Shown here piece by piece: positions 21,995-33,901 of a stretch of DNA of 64,000 nucleotides. The position numbers were made by a program, and so were the translations under genes. The notes beneath the pieces are model-generated. The model saw only the letters and a program-made list of their open reading frames with translations. It was not told the DNA's origin and did not search any database. Every line of letters starts with the position of its first letter. Position 1 is the stretch's first letter. Source of the DNA: Zanthoxylum bungeanum (Eukaryota; Streptophyta; Magnoliopsida; Sapindales; Rutaceae); contig SKCR01017745.1 in the NCBI GenBank assembly GCA_019454045.1, positions 122,879-186,878 on the forward strand, read 5' to 3'.

Positions 21995-22670
21995 AGGAAA
22001 TGTCAGCAATACCGTATTCTTCAGCTGTTGGAAGCCTAATGTATGCAATGGTATGTACCAGGCCAGATATTGCACACGCAGTGGGTGTAGTGAGCCGTTT
22101 TCTCTCTAATCCTGGAAAACAACACTGGGAGGCAGTCAAATGGATTCTCAGGTACCTCAAAGGTACAACGAAGTTTCGTCTGTGTTACGGGGGAGCTGAT
22201 CCGATCTTGGAGGCTATACAGATTCAGATATGGCGGGAGATCTTGATGGTAGAAAATCTACATCAGGATTCATTTACACTTTTGCAGGGGGAGCTGTGTC
22301 ATGGCAGTCAAGATTGCAGAGGTGTATTGCATTATCCACAACAGAGGCTGAGTACATTGCCATAGCTGAGGCAGGAAAAGAAATGTTGTGGCTAAAGCGG
22401 TTTCTCCAAGAATTAGGGATCAAGCAGACGGAATACAAGATACATTGTGATAGTCAGAGTGCTCTGGACTTGAGCAAGAACTCAATGTATCATTCCCGGA
22501 CGAAACACATTGATATTCGCTATCACTGGATACGCGAGGTGATGGATCAACAACTGTTGAGACTAGTAAAGATTCATACAGATGAGAATCCAGCCAACAT
22601 GTTAACAAAGGTGGTTACTCGAGACAAGCTAGAGTTGTGCAGAGACATAACCGGGATAGCTGTCAAATGA
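21995..22670 (+). pseudogene. Copia-2 RNase H and end of pol
   Basis: Two overlapping frames (22000-22365 and 22230-22670) together carry the domain. The first has SSAVGSLMYAMVCTRPDIAHAV and LRYLKGT; a frameshift near 22220 hits the first catalytic Asp region. The second has DGRKSTSGF, STTEAEYIA, HCDSQSALDLS and a C-terminal KIHTDENPANMLTK block typical of the end of copia pol. It stops 30 bp before the PPT. Confidence 0.92.
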
Positions 22671-22688
22671 CGATTGTTTCTGATGCAG

Positions 22689-22703
22689 CTGGAGGGGGAG
22701 AAT
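22689..22703 (+). other. Copia-2 polypurine tract
   Basis: TGGAGGGGGAGAAT immediately before the 3' LTR start TGTAGAG. Confidence 0.9.
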
Positions 22704-23088
22704 TGTAGAGTACAGCTACTGCTTTGAAATGCAGAAGCTTCCTCCTACCATGCTTTCCAGCTGCAAGCAATGAAGAAATCCAGCCAAGAAACTTTCGGTG
22801 CTTTTTGACATTTGAAGAGAAGCAGCCAAACCACTTTTTGTGTGATGCCAACAAGACTCCATGAAATCAGGAGCAATTATAGGGGTGAACAGTAACCGTT
22901 TTTTTGCTATAAATTCAGGCCATTTCAGTGTTAGAAAATAATCCCAGTGAGTGTGTGTATATTGTAGAGAGAAGTGTGAGGTTTTCATTAAGTTTTCTTT
23001 GTGTAAAACTTGTGTATTATTCTTGTAGTAATAATACGGATCCGGTTTTTCCTCAAACACTTCCAAGAGTGATCGTTATTTCACAACA
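22704..23088 (+). repeat. Copia-2 3' LTR
   Basis: 385 bp, five substitutions relative to the 5' LTR by eye, ends TTATTTCACAACA, then the TSD AGCTG. Confidence 0.95.
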
Positions 23089-23093
23089 AGCTG
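23089..23093 (+). repeat. Target-site duplication of Copia-2 (right)
   Basis: AGCTG, identical to 17581-17585. Confidence 0.95.
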
Positions 23094-24012
23094 GAGGTTG
23101 TATCTGCTCCGCTTAAGCTCGGAAGGGGTGGTTTGGCGACGGGATTTCCAACAATTCAATAAAAAAAGGGTACTGATAATTCATTATGTTTTTCTTGTTT
23201 GTTAATAAACTTGAAGCAAATTGTTTGTATTGAAATGATGGTGTTTTTTTTTCATCATCAATTTATATTTATGTTTCTTTTTTTAAAAAAGAAAATAATA
23301 ATAATAATAATAAAGAGATAATAATATGTAAGTATGTTATTATAGTTGACAATTCTAAAATAAATGAAAAGTAAAATGTGTTTCCTTATTGTAATAAATT
23401 TTTTATTTCAATAGCACAATACAATAGGTAATTCTAAAATATATTATTTCTTATTATTATAAGTTTCTTACTTCCAGAGTTTTAGTAGGTTGGTTTATTG
23501 TGAGATTTTATTAAATTATATTGTATTTGTAATTTTTTTGATTTGTAAAAGAATTTGTTCTAGGCTTTATACATGAAACCCCAAAGGAGACCCTTTCTAA
23601 AGCAAAGTTGTCTTGGTCCTGGAACCCAGAGGCCACTCTTCCCCTAAAACGTGAGAAAATTCCCAATCTTAAGCATTAATAAACTTCAAGACAAAATTCA
23701 AATGCTTCCTGCAATTCCCATTTTTGTAATTGGAACTCATCTTTTGTTCCTGGAATAATGAAAATTACTTGGACACCTTGCTTTGCTGTAAATATAAATA
23801 GATTGAGATGTCCGTTGAACTAAATATCTCCAACTTATCATCTTTATCATCTGTGTCAATTTGGCCCACGGTACATTACAGAGTTACATTTTCTTACACA
23901 ATTAATAACAAAAATCTAAAAAAAAATGTGCCTATTGAGAGAAACAGAATATTAATGATGATAAACGAAATCTACCATCATCAACCATCTAATTCAAAAC
24001 ATTATTACCCCA
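23094..24012. other. Unassigned AT-rich spacer
   Basis: Right flank of Copia-2 and left flank of the next LTR. It holds a short (ATA)n run at about 23296-23315. A slightly more GC-rich segment (23575-23660) could be an exon relic but I do not recognise it. No supported gene. Confidence 0.5.
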
Positions 24013-27000
24013 TGTAATATCCCGTGTTCTTCGGAACGGTTCTGGAAGATTTTTGAATTGAAGTTTAGGATTTGGAATGTGATTGTATTCGAAAATAAGA
24101 GTTTATGTATTGGAAAATATGTCGGAATGTTTTAAAGTGAAATTTTTTCGTGTTGGAAAACGTGTGGTTTCGAGAACCAGTTATGCGATTTTTATTTATA
24201 TCGTTATACGCGTAAAAATTTCTTTTTTCGGTTATAAAAATAGAAAATGAATTCCGATTGAGCTGATTCTTGAACCATCACTCTTTTTTCCGAGAAGAAC
24301 AACTTTCGTGTTGAATACTTTTCGAAATTTGTATTAGAAGAGCTTCAAAAATATAAATTTCTGTAAAAACCTCATGACAGGGACCTGATTGCAATTTCGC
24401 GGGGTCAAAATATAATTTTCAGAAATTTTTCTATAAACACCCCATAGTTTCCAGAAATCACGAAAATGACATAACTTTACATTTTCCCTCTCACGACCCA
24501 CTGTCCCCAAATGTGTTTTGCGAACTGCTAGTCGCGCTGACCAGAGGGGTGCGTCGGCCACCCCTCCACCTTGTGGTGGCCGGCGATAGCAAAGAACGCC
24601 GACTAACGGTGAGAAAACAGTGGTTTTGCGCGCGTGAATGGGTTTTGTGATCACGGCTCATCGCTTCGTTTCACGGCCCGAGCCACCCAGGAAATCGTAG
24701 CTCTCGAGGAGCACTACAGGTTGGTGGTGATAGATTTTTCGTTCCGTGCACGGTTGCACGTGAATCGAGAGAAGAAGTGATGGTGAACATTAACGTTGAA
24801 AGAACAGTATCTCTGATCTAAATTCCTTCGATTCCAACGCGTTCATGTGATTGTTTGGAGTCCGTATATGTCTTCGAAATCTCGATAAGACCTCCCGATA
24901 AAAACTCGCTAATTTCAAGTTTTTCGTTAAATGTTTGAATGTATCCAGTAGCTTCATAGAGTAGCGTATTGATATAAATTGAATTGTTTGAGCATAAGTA
25001 TATTGAATATATGTATTTGGTAAAATCCGATTGAAAACAAAACTAATTGGATCGATTTGATAGATTATGTAAGTTTTCGGTAAAAGTGTATTTTCTGTGT
25101 ATTAATGTGTTTTTGATCGTAATGATAGATGTGAGTCATATATGATGATATGATAGTGTTAGGATAAATCTGGGTAGGTTCGAAGGGTTCGGGACCCTTC
25201 CGTAGTATTTGTGGAAACTTTTTCGGATGATTTTCCAAAAACACGTAAATCGAGGATTTAAGTTAACTGGTGCATGAATTGGTTTGTAATGGTATTTTAA
25301 TAGTAATGGAACTGAAAACGTTGAAATCGGACTTGATTTGGTTGTCCCTTAAAGATCTGGAATTTTATCGTAGTTAAGTCGAGAATACCGTTAGTCGTGA
25401 TTCTAACGCCATTTCGCCATTTATTTTGACAGATTTGACTAGTACCTGAAGTGCTCACGAAGCAAGGTAAATAATCCATGCGATAAGTACTTGAATGATG
25501 ATTTGTGTTTATATATATGTGTGTGTGTGTGTGTGTGTAATAGTTGAAGTGTTAAGGATAAAATGAGGGGAGTAAGAGACGGTTTTGAGAACGAAGCTCA
25601 ATGTTATGTATAGTTAAGTTTATCGACCGCCACATGTATGGATTTTTATTAATGCGTTGATATGAGGTGAAATGTTTGGTGAGCATAATGTCTATGTGTA
25701 TGTATGGATTTACGTAAGGGTATGAACCTGTAACGGTATGAATACATGTATGTAAATGTATAAGTATATGAACGTGTATTCATATATGCATATGATGTTA
25801 AGATCCATATATGTTGGGTATACGGAATCAGTAAATGGAACAAATCATGATTTCAGAATTGGTATAAGCTAAGCTCTTTTGAATGGGTAAAGTACGTGTG
25901 CGAATGGATGTGTTTATGAATGTAAATTTTAACTAGTAAGTTTTTGTACATGGATGTTTCCTGATCAGAATTCTGGAAACTGAGTATATTAGATTGATAA
26001 GTAAAAGACATGAAGATTGTTAAAGGCTATGGTATTTGAATTCGAAGTAATATGTCTATTCATATGTTTGGTGTATATACGTATGTGTATGACTATTCTG
26101 ATGATAAATCAGTGTTTGTCATGAATGTACTTGTGTATGAGAAATTGTGTGATGAGTGTGAGTTACGTGATATGTGTGCAAGCGTGTATGTTTATTGGTT
26201 GATGATTTTATGGTGAATGAGTCGAGTTAGTTAGAAATCCGTTCGGACGACATTCATATTATACCAATTCTAAAATAGATAATGAGTCTCGTACGAGCAT
26301 TGTATGTGTAAGTCAGCCGTATGTATGTATTATTTGATGATGTGATCTTTGATGTATTGATTGTTATATGTGCTTCGTGGTTGGTTGCATGATAATTGTA
26401 TATGTATGATAGAACTCGTAATATGTATGGATAGTGTATGCTTGCGTGAAATGTATGAATGATTCGAGAACCGATTTGAATATCAGATGTTATAAAGCAT
26501 ATTTGCTAAATTGTATTGGTATGTACATATATGTGTAAGAATTTTAAAATTATATTTGCATGTATATAAGAGAAGTGTGGTACAGTATGTGTGAATGCGT
26601 ATGAACCCCGAGTGTTAAGCTATTATAAGTTTGTCCTGGTTAAAGAAAGTTAAAGAAAGATTGTTTTGGTATTGAAGTAAATTTGTTTTGTTATTAAAGA
26701 TAGTTTGTAACCTAATAGAAGAAACTTTATTTGATTTACCGACTTGATGATATTTCAAAGAGGTTTACTCGTTATAAAGTATAAATATGTGACTTCATAC
26801 TTCATATGATTGAAATGGTTTCGATGTTATATGACATATTTTGTGATTTCGAATTCATGCTTTGTGTGCTTTGAATGTCTGGTCATTATATTGACAACAT
26901 GAAAATATGAAAATATGAAAATTTGACATGGGTAAAGTATAAAGGATAATAGAAAGCTGATAATTCTAAACTCGTAATAACTTGATAATTCTGAAAAACT

Positions 27001-27551
27001 TCTAATGTGATTGACTTTTATGTTCTGTTTGTAATACTAGCATGGTTACTTACTGAGTTTTATAACTCACACCAAATCAATTTGCTAGTTTTACAGGTTG
27101 GCTTCCAGATTGGTCAACCACGACAGGTTTGGAAGTCATGCTCGAGACGCGGATCACCCAAGCGGTAGTCACCCTCACAAGTGTCCTGGGAAAAGTTTTA
27201 GAGGTCTAGAATTTGTGATCTATATTTTATTTATCGTGTTGAGCACGCTGTTTATATATATTAAGTAAATATTTTGATTGTTTATGATGTTGTGGGCACA
27301 GAGTCCTTGAGTGTTGACAGATGATGTGGGCAAGGTGCCCTTAGGTGTTGATTTTGATGTGTTTTGTGTGTAATTGAGGTCATTTTGTTAGTTTGATATT
27401 TTTCTTAGATTCCGTTTTGATGCTGGATTGTGATCCAAGTTGTCCAGTTTTAGGATACATCATGCTCGATTTTCTGTAATTTTGGAGGCTTTTGGAGATG
27501 GGTTAATTCTGTCTCCTCCCAGTAGCATCATGCCTCTGACGGGGTGTTACA
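24013..27551 (+). repeat. G1: 3.5-kb LTR of a chromovirus-type (Tekay/Del-like) Ty3/gypsy element
   Basis: Begins TGTAATATCCCGTG and ends GGGGTGTTACA, the typical termini of plant Tekay/Del LTRs. A PBS relic follows directly. Long LTRs without ORFs are normal for this group. The stretch 25640-26620 is unusually rich in TGTATG/ATGTAT words. No matching 3' LTR is in the window, so this is a 5' LTR of a truncated element. Confidence 0.75.
25511..25539 (+). repeat. (TA)n(TG)n microsatellite
   Basis: A TATATA run passing into about 11 TG units, inside the G1 LTR. Confidence 0.95.
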
Positions 27552-27554
27552 GTT

Positions 27555-27566
27555 GTGGCATCAGAG
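27555..27566 (+). other. G1 primer-binding site (diverged)
   Basis: TGGCATCAGAGT, three bases after the LTR end. It differs from the tRNA-Met PBS TGGTATCAGAGC at two positions. Confidence 0.7.
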
Positions 27567-27925
27567 TAAAGGTTTAGGTGTCGGTGACTCCAATTACATG
27601 GTATCCGATCGTTTGAGTAATTTTTTTGTTACATATAGATTATATAGGTCTCATGTTTGAAACTTGATTTGATTTCTGATATATGGTATGATGTGCAATG
27701 GTTTTGATTGATATGGGTGATTCAGATTTCAATGGTTTTTTTAATTTTTTTTTTTACTTTATAAGGGTAAAATAGAGAAAACAATTAGGTCATACCTCTT
27801 ATTAGTCAAAAAAATAATAAAAGATGAATAAAAATGGACTAAAAAAGAATAAAATTTAAATTTTTTAAGATTAAAGAGGAAATAAGCTAAAAGAAATAGT
27901 TTTTATATAATTATAGAAATTATTT
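27567..27925 (+). other. G1 leader remnant, AT-rich
   Basis: Non-coding sequence after the PBS. It becomes strongly A-rich at 27760-27925, where the minisatellite begins. No gag is seen. Confidence 0.4.
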
Positions 27926-29882
27926 CAGTGTACTTCTATTTTTGATGTGATGGCAACATTCCAGTATACTTCTATTCCGGATTGATAATATCACTCCGGT
28001 GTACTTGCATTCCAAAGTGATGTCAGTCTCTCCGAGGTGTTTGTATTCCGGAGTGATGTCAGTCATTCTGGGGCGTTTGTATTCCGAAATGATGCCAGTC
28101 ACTCCGATATACTTCCATTCTTGAGTGATGTCAGATACTCTGATGTACTTTCATTTAGGAGTAATGCCATTCATTATGATGTACTTCCATTCATAAATGA
28201 TAATCACTCTGGTGTGCTTCCATTCAGGGGTGACCCAGTCCCTATGATGTACTTCCATTTCAGAGTGATTAGCATTCTGTGTGCTTTCATTCTGGGCGAT
28301 GTTAGTCCATCCGGTGTACTTCCATTCCAAAGTGATATCACTCTGATGTAATTCCATTTTGGAGTGATTATCACTATGGCGTGCTTCCATTCTAGAGTGA
28401 TTATCACTTTGGTGTGCTTCAATCCCGTAGTGATGTTGCTCACTCTAGTGTGCTTTCATTCCAAGGTGATCATCATTCTGGTACACATCTATTCTGGAGT
28501 GGTGTCACTCACTTCAATGTACTTTCATTCCAAAGTGATTATCACTCAGCTATTTTTCCATCCAGAGTGATGTTGTCCGGGGTGATCATCATTCCAATGT
28601 ACATCCATTCCAAAGCGATGTCCCTCACTATGGTTTACTTCCATTCGGAAGTGATTATCATTTCGGTTTGCTTCCATTTCGCAGTGATGTTCCTCATTCC
28701 GTTATCCATCCATTTCATAGTTATGGCATTCACTCCGATGTATTTCCATTCCGAAGTGATTATCACTATGATGTACTTCTGTTCGGCAATGATTTCCATT
28801 CTAGTTTGCTTCCATTCCAGAATGATTTTACTAAATCTGGTGTACTTTATTTCCCGAGTGATCATCATTCGAATATACATCCATTCTAGAGTGATGTGAA
28901 TCCTTCCGATGAGCTTTCTTTCCGGGGTGACTCATTCTGATGAGGTTTTTTTCCCGAGTGATCATCATTCGAATATACATTCCATTCCGAAGTGATTATC
29001 ATCTCGTGTGCTTCTATTCAGGAGTGATGTTGCCCAATCCGGTGTATTTTGCTTATGAGGTCATCATCATTCCGCTGTACATCAATTCCAGAGTGAAGCC
29101 GCCTACTCCGGTGTGCTTCCATTCCGAAGTGATTATCATTCTGGTGTACTTCCATTTCGAAGTGATTATCACTCTGGTGTGCTTCTATTACAGAGTGATG
29201 TTACTCACTCCAGTGTACTTGGATTATGGGGTTATCATTATTCCGGTGTACATATATTCCAAAGTCATGTCACTCACTCCGGTGTATCTTCATTCTGAAG
29301 TGATTATCACTCTGGTGTGCTTCTTTTCTGGAGTGATTTTACTCACTCCGGTGTACTTTGAATCCGGGGTGATCATCATTCAAATGTCACTGACTCTGGT
29401 GTACTTTCATTATACCGGAGTGATGTCATTCACTCCAATGTATTTTTATTACAGAATGATGTCAATCACCCTAATATACTTCCATTCAGAAATAATCATT
29501 AATCCAGTGTTCTTTTATTCCGAAAAGTTGCCAGTCATTTCGGTGAACTTGCTTTCCGAAGTGATGCTAATAACTTTGGTGTAATTTTATTTTAGAGTGA
29601 TGTCAGTCACTCCGGTGTACATCTATTCCGTAGTAATCATCAATCTGGTGTATTTTTATTCCGGAGTGATGTTAGACACTTCAATGAATTTACTTTCCAG
29701 AGTGCTGCCAGTAACTCCAGTGTACTTTAATCCTGGAATGATGTTATCGACTTTGATGTATTTTCATTCTGGGGTGATCATCATTTCAGTGTACTTCAAT
29801 TCCGAAGTGATGTCACTCACTCTGGTGTACTTTCATTTCGGAGTGATGCTAGTCACTCCGGTGTACATCAATTTCGAAGGAC
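27926..29882 (+). repeat. Hairpin-unit minisatellite, ~57 copies of 33/36 bp
   Basis: The array runs for almost 2 kb. Units of 33 or 36 bp follow the pattern CACTCCGGTGTACTTCCATT then CCGAAGTGATTATC or GAGTGATGTCACT. TCACTCCGG and CCGGAGTGA are inverted repeats of each other, so each unit junction can fold. A perfect 8-bp pair with a 6-nt loop is at 29839-29860. Because units are multiples of three, long ORFs stay open on both strands (28037-28899, 28940-29584, 28151-28880 and others). Their peptides are repeats of about 11-12 residues such as SGVLPFRSDYH and I do not call them genes. Confidence 0.93.
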
Positions 29883-30750
29883 AAAAAGGGTAAAATAGTA
29901 ACTTGAATATAAATGTCGGGTGCTCACAGGCTGAGTGTTTAAAACACTTCATCACACATCATTTATATTCAAAATTCAAAGCCTTAGATTTTCATATATA
30001 TGGGTCTATTTTACACGTTTAATAATTTCGCCAAAAAGAAAAAAGTTATTGGGAAAAAAAATTAAAATAGTTAAAATAATAATAAAAATCTTAAAAACCG
30101 AAATCCAGACCGGTACAAAAGCAAGCAAACACATCTTAAAGAAATGTAAACAACGTTTATTGGAAAAAGCAACTCCAAAGATTTGGGACCAAAAGCGATT
30201 AGTGGTAACTGTCGAATAAGTTTCTTCGCTTGCGTTGGGTTAAAAGCGCGAAATGTATTGAATGAGGTATTCAACTCCATGAATGAATTAATAAAAAAAT
30301 ATTGAAGGAGAAAAAAACATGATTCGATACTCTTGTAACTGGAAAACACAAGCATATCCCCTCATATTCTTGCCTCATCAGTAGTTAAAATTTGTAGGTC
30401 GATGATTTTGCTTGCAATTCCAATGAGCGCATAAAAAATTAAATTTTAAAAAGAAAAGAAAAGTTTTATGTAAAAGCTTAAACAACCTCAAACTATAAAA
30501 CCTCACAAATATGAATATACATTATTATTTGAGAGTACCACCAGAAAGTATAAACCAAATTCGATCTCCCAAAATTATATGAACTTTTATGAATGTACAA
30601 GGAAATTCCATAAGAGTTTTTCCAGGCTCCAAGTCTCAAATCAACTACCATTTATTACAAAGAGTCTATGATCATATATTAAGTAGAAAAATTTCTTATG
30701 AAGTCCATCTTTTGGTTTTTGCATCCACCTGAACATATTTTGATCTCACT
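29883..30750. other. Unassigned AT-rich spacer
   Basis: Flank between the minisatellite and the G2 element. It contains AT-rich text and short ORFs (29935-30219, 30071-30355) of lysine-rich or low-complexity composition. Nothing recognisable. Confidence 0.5.
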
Positions 30751-31189
30751 TGTAATACACGGTAATCCTGACGATTGGTACATTATCAAGGGCCGATGAC
30801 CATTACATTATTAGAGGCTAGATACATGATGAAAATCATGTTTAAACATGTATATGTTCATGGAAGGGCTTTTTGGACATTCGTCAAGTTTCTTGCAATT
30901 CCGATGCGGAACTAAGCTTACGTTCCAATTTAAAAAGCTTTTAGTATTTGGAGTATAACTTTTTCATATGATCTCTGATTGTTATAAGCTTTATATCTTC
31001 AAAAATCTAAGATCGATACCTACAACTTTCACGTTGGAATTTTTCCCAAATTTTAATCAGATATAGGTCAAAAATTATGATTTCCGCAGCTGCTATAGTA
31101 AATTTCGAGTGAAGTCTAGAAAGGGTGATGTGGCATAATCTTGGCCACCCATTTCATAAAACAATTAGCCATCTCTTTACTATAAATAG

Positions 31190-31199
31190 GGCATTGTTT
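31190..31199 (+). promoter_or_regulatory. Candidate TATA box of the G2 LTR
   Basis: CTATAAATAG, with a GGGCATTG context followed by a pyrimidine-rich stretch. A GTAAGT word lies at about 31319 and could be a leader splice donor. Confidence 0.5.
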
Positions 31200-31799
31200 T
31201 CTCATCCCTTTAAAGGCCAAAAACGTGAGCCATGGAGCTCCAAAAGTTCCCAAATGTTCTTCAACTTCATGAAATCTTGGAGGAATGATAGTGAATTCCC
31301 AAGTTATTCTTGATCAAGTAAGTCATTTTTTCTTCTTTCTTCTCCTTATTCAAGATAATAAACATCCATTCTTCACTTATATGTTTACACTTAGGAACCC
31401 TAAGAATTGGGGCTTTGTGATTTGATAAGTTTGATCATAATCCAAGCATCAATACATGTTTATGGGCTGATTAGAGTAAATTGTGATTAAGTTTGGTTAA
31501 ATTAAGATTAAGGTATAAAATAGGCATAAGGGCCGATTTTCATCTAGTTAAGGGGGTGGTTTTTCTTATTTCCATTGATGATTAAATGATATGAGTTCAA
31601 GTGTTGGATTGATGTTTAAGCATTATTCTAGTTTGGTTAAGTTGGATAGTTCAAGTGGAAAGATTGGCACTTGTCCAAATCATGATGTAAGTGTTGGGGG
31701 ATTGATTTTTGTGGTTTTAGATAATAAGTGATGATAGTGTTGGAATTACACCTGGGGAATTTGCTATAGAGAAATTAGTGTAGGCCTGGAATCAGGCCA

Positions 31800-32022
31800 G
31801 CGTCGTGACGCGTATGGCTAGCATCGCGATGGAGAGCTTTAAGATGCTCTCTGTATCAATTTTGGACATGCGGGCGTCGCGACACTGTAGTAGCGAGTCA
31901 CGACGCAAGAGCAACTTCACGACACCAAGCCCATTGCATCGCGACGTGAATCTGGAAATATTTTCTGCCTCGGTCTGTTGATATGAGCGTCGCGACGCGC
32001 TATGTTTAGTGTTGCGACACGT
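31800..32022 (+). promoter_or_regulatory. Cluster of GCGTCGCGACGC-type palindromes
   Basis: About eight intact or decayed copies (GCGTCGTGACGC, ATCGCGAT, GCGTCGCGACAC, AGTCACGACGC, CATCGCGACGTG, GCGTCGCGACGCGC, GTTGCGACAC). The same word family is found in all three Athila LTRs. Most variants are CpG to TpG/CpA changes of one palindrome. Confidence 0.7.
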
Positions 32023-32101
32023 GAATCTTTCAGGAACAAATTTTAACTGTTTCCAATTTTATCCTAAGACGTTAGGAGCCGCCCTAAGGGTTCCGTATAT
32101 A

Positions 32102-32109
32102 GCACGCAT
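32102..32109 (+). repeat. 8-bp TSD of the hAT MITE (left)
   Basis: GCACGCAT, repeated exactly at 32606-32613. The uninterrupted sequence TAGCACGCATGAACATT is at about 53300-53316 in the other G2 LTR, an empty site. Confidence 0.95.
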
Positions 32110-32605
32110 TAGGGGTGGGCATCGGATCGGATCCGATCTGATCCGATTCGATCCGATTTGCAAATCCGAACGAATCCTGTTGGTCCGGTTCGACGAATTT
32201 CGGATCGGATCGGATTTTATCCGATCCGATCCGATCCGATCGAAATTTTTTATTTTTTTTAATATGCAAAACGACGTCGTTATATATATAAAAAAAAAAA
32301 AATCGATCGGATCTATCCGATCCGATCCGCTCGATTTTTTTGACTCAAACCCACCGAATTCGGATCGGATCGGACCAATCCGATCCGAAATAGGATGATT
32401 TCGGATCGAATTGGTCCGATTCGATTCGATTCGAATTCGGATCGAACCAATCCGATCCGATCCGATCCGATAATTATCGGATCGGATCGGATCGAGTTCG
32501 ATTGTTTGATTCGATCCGATCGAATCAAACAACCGTGGGCATTTCGGATCGGATCGGATTCGGATTCGGTCTGATCCGATCCGAATCCGATAATGCCCAC
32601 CCCTA
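32110..32605. mobile_element. hAT-type MITE with GGATC-rich interior
   Basis: 496 bp with terminal inverted repeats TAGGGGTGGGCAT and ATGCCCACCCCTA, 8-bp TSDs and an empty site in the paralogous LTR. TAGGGGTGGGCA termini plus 8-bp TSD point to the hAT superfamily. The interior is packed with overlapping CGGATCGGATC/GATCCGATCCG words, so it is nearly self-complementary. No transposase. ORFs on both strands (32009-32619) are artefacts of the repeat (DRIGSDRI-type peptides). Confidence 0.95.
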
Positions 32606-33889
32606 GCACGCATGAACATTCACCCCATCCATGAACATGAATACCTTCGAGTTCTTATATGTTGCCATACTTGATTACAGGACGAGTCAGTTTTCTGCTG
32701 GAACCTCTTCAATCGCGTTCAGGATAATGACAATAGTTGTTAATCAGTGAGTTGACCATTTTCTCAATCTGGTTTAATTTAAATATTTTTGATGTAAGAC
32801 TTACATTTAAAAGCACATATGGCGTTAACCAAAGTTGATTTAAGTTATTTTACGATTAATGATGTTCTAGAAAGATTGTTTTCAAAAAGCTTGAGTTTTG
32901 TGATTTCGAGGCATGAGGGAAAAAACCTACCTTGGTATGTAACTTGATTCAGATATGGAATTGACAGATGCAAATATCGTGTGCACACGCAGTTCCGGAC
33001 TATGGATGATTGATGCCCGTAGATCCCAGATTGTGAGTCTGAAAGGTAGCATAAATCCACACCCCGACTCCAAATTTGTGGCTTGGAGGACGACGAGACG
33101 TAACGCCCCAAGATCACCAGATATTTGCATACAAGGGGACGCCCCTAAGCGCCATATTTGGCTTATATGAGGACAACGATATGTAATGCCCCCATGCGCC
33201 AGATACACAGAGACAGATTTCTCAGATACAGAGTTTCCAGATATCGATTTTTCAGAAACAGATTCTTAGAAATGGATTTTCATAAAATGATTTCTCAGAA
33301 GAGATGAGTTTTATAAAAGATTTTTCAGAAAAGCTTTTCAGAGGAGTTGAGTTTTCAGACAAGAAAGAGATTTCAGAAAGAATGTTTTCTGTGAGGTTTT
33401 CAGTTTTTAGAACCATCAATTTTCAGAAAGAAACAGTTTTCGTTTTAGTTGTGCACTCACTAGATTGTTCAAACGATCTAACCCCCACACTTCTAGTTTC
33501 TTGTTTTGCAGGTATACCCGGAAGATGAGCTCATGAGGATGGATACTAATGGCAGTCACTAGGGTGTATGGAACACCAGATCGAGTAAAGAGTTACAGTC
33601 TAAATAGTGTCAAAGTATAGTTGCATACATATGTTATTGTTGTATAAGTCATTATGATAAGTTAAGTGTCTATAAACATAGTTGCACAGAAATGTATTGC
33701 TGAGTATTCTGTTATGAGTTTAACATGTATTTTATGATGTTAAGTTGGGCTATGGTCCCATACATAAGTTATTTCTGAAATAAGATTGGTAGAGTTGATC
33801 ATAACCATAGAGTCAAAGGCTCGGGGGGGGGGGGATTAGACGGCCTATTCCCTGCCGGTAGCATTTCCAGGAGAATGATGTTACATAGA

Positions 33890-33901
33890 TGGTATCAGAG
33901 C
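33890..33901 (+). other. G2 primer-binding site
   Basis: TGGTATCAGAGC, perfect initiator tRNA-Met PBS, four bases after the LTR. Confidence 0.92.

Larger units (their letters stand above)
17586..23088 (+). mobile_element. Copia-2: structurally complete Ty1/copia element
   Basis: This 5.5-kb element has 385-bp LTRs, a perfect 5-bp TSD, a tRNA-Met PBS, gag, protease, integrase, RT and RNase H in copia order, and a PPT. The LTRs differ at only five positions by eye (about 1.3%), so insertion is recent. Despite that, the gag-pol frame is broken by at least six frameshifts plus stops. It cannot encode its own proteins as written. Confidence 0.96.
30751..33885 (+). repeat. G2 5' LTR (with inserted MITE)
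   Basis: Ends GAATGATGTTACA. It includes a TATA box (31190-31199), a cluster of TCGCGA palindromes (31800-32022), the MITE (32110-32605), a tandem block of GAGGACGACGA/CGTAACGCC units (about 33035-33190) that is collapsed in the other LTR, and a field of TTTTCAGA repeats (33220-33430). ORF 32955-33528 pieces are LTR sequence. A 12-G run is at 33823-33834. Confidence 0.75.

Noticed and set aside
27926..29882. CRISPR-like direct repeat array
   Set aside because: No constant repeat with unique spacers; the whole unit is repeated and the genome is a plant.
28037..29893. Long ORFs (up to 214 codons) encoding an 11/12-residue repeat peptide
   Set aside because: They lie wholly within the minisatellite, are open on both strands and exist because unit lengths are multiples of three. 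There is no non-repetitive start or end and no promoter.
32009..32619. Arg/Asp/Ser-rich ORFs (SDRIGSDRI type)
   Set aside because: Created by the GGATC-repeat interior of the MITE; they start or end in the LTR outside it.
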